From: Vanilla planifolia
Taxonomy: Eukaryota > Streptophyta > Magnoliopsida > Asparagales > Orchidaceae
Direction: 5' to 3'
Assembly: GCA_023846275.1 (NCBI GenBank)
Contig: JAIUJO010000090.1
Span: forward strand, 1,341,255-1,405,254
DNA: 64,000 nt
Positions 13,220-23,639 of this stretch are shown in pieces. The position numbers and the translations under genes are program-made. The first letter of the stretch is position 1; every line of letters begins with the position of its first letter. The notes under the pieces are model-generated. The model searched no databases. It saw only the letters and a program-made list of their open reading frames with translations, and was not told the DNA's origin.

Positions 13220-13882
13220 TTAATTTTCTTTATTTCTAACTCATTTGTCATTACCCCCCATATGGTCATCTAATGTGATCGTAGAATTACTCATGTCTAT
13301 CTCGATGATAGTGGTCAATGGATCATACCTCTTTAGTAAAATTTCATTGAAATTAGCTTTTTGAAACTACAATGTAAACATGCTTTTAATGGATTCACTT
13401 GCAAGTATCCAAAATAAAACATAATCTTGCATCATCAACTTCATTCTTTTTTCCTTAACTAAAAAGGTTCCTTAATATTTCACCTCTAATTTATAAAAAG
13501 TTTAATAAGTCATTTCCAAATTCATAATTCTATTAAAATCAATAGTATTCAACTCACAATGTAAAACATTTATGGCATTGTTATTTAACAACACTTTATA
13601 ACTTTTACTTTCATCCATTTTACAAAACTTTTAATGTTAAAAAATTCATTGGATATTTTTATTAGTTGGAAAATCAATTAGAGCTTGCATTAATTCCCAC
13701 ATTTCTCTATCAATAGATTTTAAATGACTTATCGTCCTAGTCTTCCAATGGAGATAACGATCATGACAAAAGATTGGTGGTCCGTAGGAAAAAATAACTT
13801 CACTCAAATTTGTTGAAGAATCAATTAGAGCAATGAACAACCAAAGGAATTTCTTTCCAATAAGAAATGGAGCCTGTGCATG
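13220..13882 (-). pseudogene. Ty1-copia gag fossil, minus strand, copy 2
   Basis: Best preserved coding relic in the window. From 13,840 downward the frame is open for 64 codons and includes 'WKTRTISHLKSIDREMWEL', a clear match to the N-terminal copia gag pattern (Tyr/His-Trp-Lys...Met...Ser-x-Asp...Trp). After stops, the same frame continues with 'MDESKSYKVLLNNNAINVLH', 'NRIMNLEMTY', 'VKEKRMKLMMQDYVLF', 'ASESIKSMF' and a 'STITLDDHMGG' relic of the 'LSLDELIGSL' motif near 13,260. Several stops make it non-functional. Its orientation is opposite to gag copies 1 and 3, so it belongs to a different insertion or an inverted segment. Confidence 0.85.
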
Positions 13883-13950
13883 ATGGAAATTGAGGTGTGA
13901 TTGAAAAAGAGAAAGGTCAACTGTTAAGAATAAAAATCTTGATTTCTCAT

Positions 13951-14285
13951 AATTAATTAATGAAAATAGGTAAGATAATTTTTAATAGGATCTAACAAAT
14001 ATGCAAAAGTCATTTTCCATTAATTTTTTGTTTATTTTAAAAAACATTAATGTTTATAAATGTATTGTATTAAAAAAATAAAAAATAATTAAAGAAGCAC
14101 ACATCCAATCTTTTGGTGTTTGGTTTACATAAAAACCATCGTCCACACCCAAAAATGTTAGATAAAAATAAACACTGAACATAGGCCTTTCACCAAATGA
14201 AAGTAAGATAAGCACTAAAAAAAAGATACAAATTGGATGAGCTACTATGACCGTAAAATGAAATAAACGAGAAAGCCTTCTGCAA
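13951..14285 (+). repeat. Repeat B, right copy
   Basis: Second member of the B pair, aligned with 12,832-13,150 in the same orientation with many small changes. It lies just beyond the 5' end of the minus-strand gag fossil, where a leader or LTR would be expected for that element, but no primer-binding site complement is visible between 13,882 and 13,951. Confidence 0.6.
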
Positions 14286-14289
14286 CCCT

Positions 14290-14730
14290 ACATTGTAATA
14301 AAATTGAAATAGAAGAAAAATATTACCCAACATAAAATTAAAATTAATACATCAAATATCTTATGCTTGATAAAGTGATTAAAGATGAATAAGTATCATA
14401 ATTAAATTAATTAAGGATTGAGAAAATTAATAACATAGCTCATTTGAGTTGGAAAAAAATTTTATAAGTTTGATGAGTGAATGGCACAATATTGGATAGA
14501 AGTGATAAAGGTAACGAGGTACTAGCATCTTGAATATCTTTGCTCAAAAGTTTTCTTTGAATCTCATCAAAATTGATCTTTCAAATTTGCAAAAATTTCT
14601 TCTATCTATACACTTCTAGTATTATAGAAAGCACTTACAAAACACCCAATTTAGCTAACAAAATTCTTCATCATCATTTTTAAGTAAACAAATAATATTC
14701 TAAAAAATTATGTTATTGCTAAAAATAATG
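14290..14730. other. Unassigned AT-rich stretch
   Basis: I see no coding relic, no tandem structure and no clear relation to the other repeats between repeat B and repeat A copy 2. Confidence 0.5.
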
Positions 14731-14734
14731 GCAA

Positions 14735-15775
14735 CAAAAGTCAATGTGCTGGCACCATCGGGTTGGGTTAAACCATGATCATTTGATCGTGATAGCTATG
14801 CAATAGAACAGATGGAGTTTATTCCAATTGTTTTAGAAATATGCAATTGATCTTAGTCATTAGTTCTAGATTGTGATCAGACAACTAGGGTTTGATACTA
14901 TGCATTAAATAAATAAGGACTTTGTGATTGTAAATCTATGTCACTAGAAGGAAGTTATTAACATGAATCAATAAAAGTTGGAGGAGATCAAGATAATGAG
15001 ACCACAAGAATGTGTGATCGAACAGTTGTGGTCACCCTTGCAATTTAGAAGAAGGTCACACTAAAAATGTTGAGTTTTAGTCTCACATTTGAAAATTTAG
15101 TTAGGATATTATGTTGTTGATGTTTGGTTTGATATCAATAATAATCCTGTTTGTGTTGAATGCCCCATGATTCACTCGACAGATCATGACTCAAGTGAGC
15201 CAGTGCAACTTTACTCATGATTTTATGGACATAGAATTGATGATCTGATCCAAAACATGGTATCCCATTTGGAATTGAGTTAAATGATTCATGTATTGCT
15301 TGCTTGGTTGTATTTGAGGTGTAATTGGCTTTGCAAATTGGCTTATGGGTTATTTTCTAATTGTTTTGAAATGAATTTTTTTACTAGTTAATTAATCAAA
15401 TTATAACATATTTTATTCAACATAGTAATTAAGGAAATCAAAGAAATTATTAAGATAAAATTATGGTCAAGAAAAGTAAAGAGGATGCACAAAAAATTCC
15501 TAATACCTAAATGTTATTAGAAGATTTTTTTTAATTCAATTTGTGTCTTGTAATAAATATTTCAATCAAGGTCAACATTCTATTCAATATAAATTAGTAG
15601 TATCTAAAACAAAATTCAAAATACATCTTTTGATAGTTTCAAACTCCAACCAAGATGATCTTCATGGGATTTAACATTTTAGCTTCTTCTTCTTTTAATT
15701 CTCCCATGAATACGAGTTTTCGATAACTAAAATATAAAGATGCACTTGAATAAATTCATTAGAAATATGTAATGT
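14735..15775 (+). repeat. Repeat A copy 2, LTR-like, 3' truncated
   Basis: Carries the 5' part missing from copy 1: a segment with 'accatgatcatttgatcgtg' and 'agggtttgatactatgcatt' that is matched, inverted, at 17,440-17,640. Downstream it aligns with copy 1 through 'aaatttagttaggatatta' and 'ttctcccatgaata'. It stops near 15,775, where the inverted copy begins. A start at 'tgtgctggca' (14,747) would give a TG end, but this is not confirmed by a matching CA end. Confidence 0.6.
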
Positions 15776-17640
15776 TTGTTATCATCAAACAAAGTGCTAT
15801 TGCTAGGGTTTAACAATAAAACAATGGAAGCCGAGTTACACATAAATGTGATCAACCCAAAATAGCTTTTGTTCAAAAATCTAATGATTAAAATAAGCTA
15901 TTATAAGTTTAAATTTTGATAAATAAATTTAAAAAAAATGAGCATAAACATAGATGAAAAAAATCAAATTTGACAAATTATTTGTAAAGGATTTAAATGA
16001 AATAAATAAGAAGTCATAGTCGAAGAAAATCTTAAAACTTCAAAACTAATTTAAGACTATCATAAAGAACAAGTTGTATGTTAGATTTTAGTTGGTTCTA
16101 GAATTGATCATATCAAAATTATTAAAATTTTTTAACAAATTTTAAATGAATATTTACTTAATTTTTTTTGGGTAATAGCAATAAAATAATTAATTCAATC
16201 AATTTGAAAGGAATTAGATAAGTTCACCATTAGATCAATTGAAAATAATATATTTTTAAAAAAATATTTTTTGAACTGAATTTTAGATGATCAATTCGTT
16301 GATAATTTAACAATATTTTGAGGTTATGAAAAATTTATAAAATTTATATTTTGTCTATTTAAGTGCTAACTAATAGAGAGAGAGAAGACAATCAGAAGAA
16401 TTAGAATGAATTATCAAGGAGCATTAATCTTTTAATATCATATATGAAAGGTGTTTTACTTTAACTATTTGTCACATTCTTTTTATAAATTGTTTATTTT
16501 TTCATTGATTTCATTAATGTTTCCTTATCTTTGTAAGGGGTAGAATATTTGTATTATTGACCCCAAGCAAAGATGTTTTGTTTTATGATAATTAACCTTA
16601 AGTACTTATGTTGAATTTTTTTAAATACATTTTCAAATTGTAGGTACCAAACACACATATTGATCAAAGAATTAAAAGAAGTTTGCAAGTGTTAAGCCCA
16701 AGGGAGATCATCTTGGATAGATTGATAAACCATGAATAGATGAATTTTTATTTTAATTTTAGATATTTCAATTTTACATTGATTAGAACATGAAACTTGA
16801 TTGAAATATTTATTATAAGAAACATAAAATAAATTAAAAATACTCTTATAATAACATTTTGTTTTTTAATATTTTTTATTTATCCTCCTCAATTACTTTG
16901 ACCATCATTTTATGTTAATAATATATTTAAAATCATTAATTAAAATATTAAAAATATTGTTCAAATTGTATTAACATATTAAAAAGGAATTTAATATCAA
17001 AACAAAAAAATCAAAAATAACTTGAAACAAATTCACTAGAGGCAATATGCCTCAAATAGTTCTCTAAAAAGCACGTAAAATAAATCCCAAATAGGATATC
17101 ACATTTTGAATTGACTCATACTTCCCACATTAAATCTTAAATAATTTAATCCTTGCCGCAAGAGTCATAATCTCCCGAGTGAACTAGGGGGAAGTTAACC
17201 CCTAATTGGTAAACTATTGTTATCGGACAAATTTTTAAAAACATAATTTTGCAACTTATTTTTGCTATGTGGGACTAAAACTCATCTTATTCCATGTGAC
17301 CTAATTTACAATTTATGGAGCAACCACAGTCACTCAATCACTAATTTTATCGATGAAATCATCTTGATCTCTTATAACTTTTGATATTGCCTATTTATAT
17401 CCTCCATGTCTTCCTGTCTCTTTAAGATTGCACTATCCTTGTTTATTCCACACATAGGGACTAAATCTAGCTATCCAATCACTATTTAGATCTTACAGCC
17501 TAGATGAAAGTTATATTTTTAAAAGGTATGGATTTAATTCTTGTTGTTTTAACGTGTGGCTTTTGCGATCGAATGGTCATCGTTTCGTCCGATAAACTAC
17601 TCTAGTGGAATGACTACAATGGAATGTTCATGTGACTTTT
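15775..17640 (-). repeat. Repeat A copy 3, inverted, longest copy
   Basis: Reverse complement of repeat A over about 1.86 kb. The right half (16,870-17,640) pairs with 14,735-15,475, including 'atcttgatctcttataact' against 'agttggaggagatcaagat'. The left half (15,780-16,350) pairs with 11,080-11,640, including 'tgataaataaattt' and 'acacataaatgtgatcaacc'. It joins copy 2 tail to tail near 15,775, making an imperfect palindrome. Its length is in the usual range for a long copia LTR. Gag decay and inversion suggest it is old. Confidence 0.6.
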
Positions 17641-18423
17641 TTGCAAATGTTTTTTTAATATTTTCATAATTAAAATTTGCTAATACAAAATTGTAACGAC
17701 TAAGTTGAGTGCCTGGTATGTCCTTTTAGTAGTTAAAAGATGTCTATAAATAAAAGAATTTTTTTAGCATAGTTAAGAAAAGAGTTTCTATGTCATTTAA
17801 AGAAATGTTTTTAGTAGAAATACTTGTGTCATTATTATGTCGTTCCAATGATGCCTTTGTACACTACTACGCCACTCACACATAAAACTTTAGAAATTCT
17901 ATTCAATATCAAGTCGGTTAAGTTATTATTTTTCTAAAACTTTAATTCATTTAATTAAGATACTTTTGTGTCTTAATGATTTAACCATTAATAATTTGTT
18001 GGTTGTAATGATTTTTATTTTATGTTTCAAAATTTTTTTATTCCATTGTCAATTTATTTCACTATGATGCCATAGTAACCTATCTTGTTGGTTTGATTGT
18101 TAGGTCATAGTAGCCAATCTCATTTATTTCTTTCTTATGAGAGTTCAACCTACTAGACTTTTGGTTAATTTATTATACTTATTTTTAATTTTTAGCTTAC
18201 CTTGTCAATGGTGGATGTATGCATGTTTTATATGTTAAAGCTCCTAAAAATTGATTATCCATACTTTATTATTATTCTTGATTTTTTTATTGCATGCCTT
18301 TTACAAAACTTAGCGTGTCTTAAAATAAAATTAAACTTTGTCAAAAGTCACTTTTATCTATTTGTTTGAAATAATTGTAAAAAAAAAATACTAAACTGCA
18401 CGTCAATTGTTATTAGAGAAATG
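17641..18423. other. Unassigned stretch upstream of gag copy 3
   Basis: Somewhat less AT-biased than its surroundings, with no coding relic recognised. By position it could be the leader or LTR of the element to which gag copy 3 belonged, but it shows no clear match to repeats A or B. Confidence 0.4.
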
Positions 18424-18805
18424 GTCCATTTCTTATAAGAAGAAATTCTTAGAATGATGCATGGCTTAAATTAATTCTTTAGCAAATTTAGAATTTATTG
18501 ATAGAGGTTTGTAAGAAATACAAGCTCCATTTGATTTTAAAACTAACAAAAATATACAAGTTATTTTTGCACATAAAATGTTTCATGAAATGGATGAAAG
18601 TAAAACACATAAAGTGCAATTAAATAATAGGGACATAAATATTTCACGTTGTGTGTTCAATGCTGCCTAACTTAATTGAATTACAAATTTAGAAATGACT
18701 TGTTAAATTTGTATAAAATTAGAGATAGCTTACAAAGGAACCTCTTTATTTGATGAAAATAAAATAAACATGAAGACACACTGTTTTTATGGACTTTTGC
18801 TAAAA
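18424..18805 (+). pseudogene. Ty1-copia gag fossil, copy 3 (partial)
   Basis: From 18,500 one frame with scattered stops reads 'TNKNIQ', 'MDESKTHKVQLNNRDINISR', 'TNLEMTC' and 'KGTSLFDENKINMKTH', matching gag copy 2 ('TNKNIQ', 'MDESKSYKVLLNNNAIN', 'NLEMTY') and the family's 'EGT..VKE.KINM' block. Upstream, 18,424-18,500 matches the start of copy 2 at nucleotide level ('tccatttctta', 'gcaaattt') but about 90 bp encoding the Trp-Lys motif are missing. The 3' half of gag present in copy 1 is absent. Confidence 0.78.
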
Positions 18806-19235
18806 TTAATTTCAATTTTATGCTGCCAAATCTTTTTTCTTTTGTTATGAAATGTTGTAATGCTATTTTAGCTTATTCCACTGATGTTTTTGTAAAGTCA
18901 TAATCGCCAGTCCTTTATGTTTGTTTGTTGCGTGAATTTAGTATGCCTATCATTTAGCAAAATCCTTATATTTAGTGTTTATTTTTGCATCACATTTTCT
19001 ACAGGAAGATATATTCTTTTTTTAACTCAAATTGCTTAAAATTAATTGTGTTTTTTTTTAATTATTATTGATTTTTCCATTACAAAAAATTTGTAAAAAA
19101 ATAGTATTTTTTAAAAATAAAATTAAATTTTCATAAAATAATTTTATGAATTTTTTAAATTTTATTAAAAATTATTTTAAATGTTTTCTTAAAGTATTTT
19201 TAAGAAACTAAAATTTTTTTGTCAGTAAATCACCC
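18806..19235. other. Unassigned stretch at right edge of the retroelement block
   Basis: AT-rich, with long T and A runs near 19,050-19,200. No gag 3' end, LTR or other element was recognised before S1 resumes. Confidence 0.4.
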
Positions 19236-21285
19236 AGTCATGCTTAAAATGTAAATTTCATCAAAATTTCTCTTTTTGTGAAATAGTTTTATTTGATTTT
19301 GTTATGTAACTAATTAACTCTGAACCTACTCTCGTTAAATCACTTTGATTTTTTAATATTATATTACTTATAGCATTTTAACGTTAATATATATTTTCTT
19401 AATACTAAAAAATAAATTTAATTATATTATTCTTAGTTCCTTTGGTAATTCCATCAAATTAAGGTGACTTTGAGAAGAAACAAATGTTAACAAACCCACC
19501 TTAATTAGCTTTGTCCAACTGGATATTCAATTTTTCTTTTAAAATGTTTTGTTTTCTATTGTTTTCGAAGCCTTTGTGTGCCATTTTGAATTGTTCCTAA
19601 TTTATTATTAAAGAAATGACTCTCAATTTACTTAGTATCTTGGAATAAAATTTTCCTTTATAGTTTGTCTCATTTTTATTAATATTTTGCTTTAATTTCA
19701 TTATGTTGTTATGAAGCTCTAATTCAATTATCGTGCAACTTTTATATTATTTTGATTTGGTTTTAATAATTACATTAATTTATCTCTTATAAACTTTATT
19801 ATATGGTTATTTAACATGATAGTAAAAATTTACTAGCATTTATGTTTATTTAGTTTTGTATTTCATATTGATTCCTATTAAGGTAGGATGACAATGATAT
19901 AAAATGTCATTTGACAGTCCTAAATTTGAACTTCTTAGTATGTTGGACTTCAACTTTCCCATGCAATTCATTGCATTTTATCGAACATTTTTTTAATTTG
20001 GTTTTATTATTGTTCAACTCTTTATCTCCTATTGTGTGATCTTTGCACCACTTTTCATTTATTACATTTCTTGAGTTTATTTTATATAAACTTTAATATA
20101 TATTTAGTTAATACTAAAAGAAAATTTTGTTGTACTTTTCTATTATTTACCTTGTAATGACCAATAATTCAAAATTAGTATTGAATTAGATAGAGAAAAC
20201 ATCATTATATTAGGCTTGATTTGCTTTATTCAATTAAATATATCTAATTTTATTTTTAAATATTTTATTTTGTAGGGTTTTGCCACTTTTTAAGAGATAC
20301 ATGGATTCATACTCGACATGACTACTAATGATGTAACACTCATTCTCCTTAGCTTCTTCAAATCTTTGGCTTTTATTTCTACTTTAATATATATTTACAT
20401 ATTTAAATAATAATTTTTGGCTACTTTTTTTTTTTAAATTTAGAAATGAATAATATTTCCATTTGAGGTTAGATCGATTTGAAACAAATATCTTTGGTCT
20501 CCTTCTAATGTGGTTTTTATCAAATTAACAATCATTTTAATATTTTTAAGTTTTTCAATTTCTAGTGTTTTGATAATATTAATAAGATTTTTTGAATGAT
20601 ATCTTATTTGGTGGTCAAGGATATTATATTTGAATTCCTTATATCCTTGGAATACAACTTTCTTATGTGAATTATCTCATCTCTTGAATACAATAAATTT
20701 ATCTTATTTCATCTTTAATAAAACATCAATTTAATATTAAGTTAAGAAATTATTATTATTTATGTTAATTTAGAATTATAATTGAAGTTGTTCCAAACAT
20801 GGTTTGATTTAAGTGAAACAAACATTCCTGAATGTGATAATATAATCTCTATCTAATTCAGCATTAACATTTTATATGTTTTAAATTTTTTCTTTGCGAT
20901 GATTTTTGTAAGCTTTGCAAAATATTTTGAGTCACACATCCTTTTGTTATCAATGATGTCACATTGGATCTTTTTCAAATCTTTGGATGTACTTTTACCG
21001 TACAGTTTATCTCATTTCTTAAAATATTTTGCTTCGATTTGGTTATATAATTTTGTAACTTTAAATTTTGTCATGTGTGAACTTTACATTAAATTTATTT
21101 GGTTATGTTAGAAAATCTAAATTTATCTAATTTTTAACTTTATCATATTTTTATTAATATTAAAATAGCTATTAATGTTATTTGATGTTATAGTTATTAG
21201 TAATTCGAAACAAGGTCGAAAAGAAATAAAACAAACATCATTAGTCTCCCATCGATAAGCTCTAACAAATAAAATATTTTTTTAA
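19235..21285 (-). repeat. S1 satellite array, inverted orientation, resumed
   Basis: Same S1 unit and strand as 6,530-10,215. Landmarks recur near 19,460, 19,870, 20,160, 20,465, 20,800 and 21,205, for example 'gaaacaaacatcattagtc' and 'ttggttatat'. It ends at about 21,285 inside a unit ('aagctctaacaaataaaat') and passes directly into the purine-rich tract of the 5S-bearing satellite. No gene is present; the open frame at 20,899-21,111 is incidental. Confidence 0.78.
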
Positions 21286-21565
21286 AATAGATAATAGATA
21301 AATAATGAGAAAAATAGTAATAGAGAGGGAAGAGTGACTATTTAATGAAGTAGAAAAATAGAATTTCTAGATGATAAAGAGAAGAAATAAATAAGTAAAA
21401 GAGAGAAAAAATTAGAAGGTAGAGAATCATTAATAAGAGAGAGAGGCAAAGAATAATATAAGAAGATAGAGAATTAAGAGATCAAAAAGATAATGGTATT
21501 CGTTTAAAGAAGAAAGTGAGAGAATGTTAGAAATATCTAGATAAATAAAAAAAGTGAGAGAAATA
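21285..21565 (-). repeat. Purine-rich tract of satellite unit
   Basis: Dense GA-rich strand ('agagagggaagag', 'agagagaggcaaag'), complement of the pyrimidine tract seen in every right-arm unit. It marks the first satellite unit next to S1. Confidence 0.75.
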
Positions 21566-22190
21566 ATTAAGTAAAAGTTAAATAATAACAACTAAACTTA
21601 AAATATATATGAAATATAATAACATAATCATATATATTATTTAATAAAAAAAATTCATTTTAATTTCATTATTATTTTAGAATATTTTAAAATTTTAAAA
21701 AATATTTTGTTTCTTAATTTTTTTAATTAAGTCATAAAATTTAAAACTTTTAGTAAATAATAAATAAAATAATTTTCCTAAAATATTATCTTCATATGAT
21801 ATAATATAGATAATAAGAATAAATAATATTTAATATTAATACAATAATTTTCAATTTATAATGTTATAAAATATAATATTATAATTTTTAAAAATTCTCC
21901 ACACATTACAGTTATACAGTTTTAAACATAAATGAAATCTTGTTTACTATAATTAATATGAGTAATTTTGTTCAACACTAAGCTATGTTGAAATTAGTTT
22001 TTTATTATGTCATATTATTTGTTGTATTTATTATTATATAAATCAAACAAAATTTTTATAAAGGTATTGATAAAAATTAATTACTAAAATTGCAATTACA
22101 AATTATCATTTATAATAATTTAGTTTTTTACTTTAACGTGTTATTGAAATAAATTTAAGTTAATTAAAAGAGGAATAACAGGAAAAGTTT

Positions 22191-22305
22191 GCAAAACAGA
22201 AGGACATTTCAAGAGGTCACTTGTCCAAATATTGCTCTCACCTAAGCATTCGTAACTTTGGAGCTCTAAAGAGATATAATTCCATAATACTAGTGCGGTC
22301 ACACA
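22191..22305 (-). pseudogene. 5S rRNA-like segment 1
   Basis: Minus strand preserves 'agctccaaagtta', 'cttaggtgagag' and 'gtgacctcttg', corresponding to the 5S centre (A-box side) and C-box. The 3' end reads 'gtccttctgttttgc' for the expected 'gtcctcgtgttgcac'. Too diverged to fold or be transcribed as 5S rRNA. Confidence 0.72.
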
Positions 22306-22384
22306 TATATACAAATGTCAAAGAATCTTAGTTTTGTGAATATTGTTTTAAAGATAATGAATCATTTCTAAATTGTATAAATTA

Positions 22385-22755
22385 TCAAACACATGTATTG
22401 TGTGACCCTTAATTTTTATTGGTCAAATCTTAAATATTTAAAATTTTTTTTTAATGGCCTTTTAAGTATAAATAGGTACAAATTCAAGGAACAAGTTATA
22501 CATATTTAAGATAGTTGTTGACATAATTAACTTCATCATGCTACTATATATTTTCATCCTTTTAAAATAATCTATCCTTTATCTGATGACCAAGATCTCT
22601 CTAATTTGAATCCTATGGTCCACGTATAATCCCTTATTTCTATTGGTTAATTGAACAATCAAGATCTTATCTAACTTTATCCAATGGTCCTAATAAAATC
22701 AAACTTGATCCAACTATCAAAAACATATCAACCTTTATGGCATTTGACTAGATGA
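22385..22755 (-). repeat. Z repeat, internally deleted
   Basis: Begins beside the 5S segment with 'attatcaaacacatgtattg' as other Z copies do, then jumps to the segment 'tctgatgaccaagatctctc' ... 'aaacttgatccaactatc' that matches 24,530-24,730, 32,010-32,170 and 36,790-36,960. Most of Z is missing and the remainder joins a purine tract. Confidence 0.65.
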
Positions 22756-22858
22756 TTGAGAGGCTAAGAACAATATAGGGGGTAAATAATTAGGAGGAAA
22801 GAAGAAAGTGAGTGAAGGTGAGAGACACTAAGATAAAGAGAAAAAAGTGAGAAATAAC
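22745..22858 (-). repeat. Purine-rich tract, shortened
   Basis: Only about 110 bp of GA-rich sequence ('gaggaaagaagaaagtgag') remain, joined straight to Z on the left. Confidence 0.65.
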
Positions 22859-23210
22859 TAATTAAAGTTTAATTATTAAAAAATAAACTTATATTATTTG
22901 TTAAATATAACTTATTAATCACATATAATATTTAATAATAAAGAAACATAATTTTTTTGATATGAAATATTATTTTAAAAAATTTCAAATATTCAAAAAA
23001 ACAATTTAAATTATAAAATTATATTTTTTTTTGTTCTCAAAATTATAGTACTCTGGTAAACAATTAATAATAAAATTACTCTAATATATTATCTTCTTAT
23101 AACATAATAGAGATAAAAAATGTAAATAATATTCGACACTAACGATATAATTTTTAATATCTAAAATTTAAAAATATAAATTTAATATATTTAAAAATTA
23201 TTATACACAT

Positions 23211-23238
<28 letters not shown>
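23211..23238. repeat. (TA)n microsatellite
   Basis: Uninterrupted alternating TA run of about 28 bp in the AT-rich spacer of a left-arm unit. Confidence 0.9.
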
Positions 23239-23241
<3 letters not shown>

Positions 23242-23483
23242 ATAAATATATATTGCTTCTTATTTATTATAATTTATATAACAAATTTTGTATGTATTAA
23301 GCTAAATTAGAGTGGTTATTTTATTATATTATTTGATGTGCCCCATTTATTATTATATAAAATCTATAATAATATTATAAAGTCTTTATTGATAATTAAT
23401 TACTGAAATTCTAATTATAAACTATAATTTACAATGCTCTAAATTTTTAACATTATAATGTTATTAACATCAACAGTAGTTCA

Positions 23484-23597
23484 TTAACATGTGGACCTCT
23501 AGAGAGGTCACCCATCCAAATACTATTCTTGCCTAAGTGTTCCTAACTTTTCAGTTCTAATGGTATCCAATACACAAAAATATTGGTGTGGTCATAC
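23484..23597 (-). pseudogene. 5S rRNA-like segment 2
   Basis: Minus strand keeps 'ggatgggtgacctct', the intermediate element and start of the C-box of the 5S internal promoter, and 'attagaact' from the centre. The A-box side ('aaagttaggaacacttaggc') is altered. The 3' terminus 'gtccacatgttaa' is degraded. Confidence 0.8.
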
Positions 23598-23639
23598 AAG
23601 CCATTTGAGTATTTTTTTGAAGATAATTAATCATTTTTA

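Larger units (their letters stand above)
10215..19235. mobile_element. Nested block of decayed LTR retrotransposon fragments
   Basis: About 9 kb that breaks S1. On the left, S1 stops after 'caatgattgagga'; on the right, S1 resumes at about 19,235 with 'aaaatgtaaatttcatcaaa', which lies only a few tens of bases further along the same unit in the same orientation. This fits insertion of foreign DNA into one S1 unit. Inside are three Ty1-copia gag fossils on both strands and two families of internal repeats (A and B). The mixed orientation means at least two insertion events or an internal inversion. No pol domains (protease, integrase, reverse transcriptase) were recognised. Confidence 0.7.
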
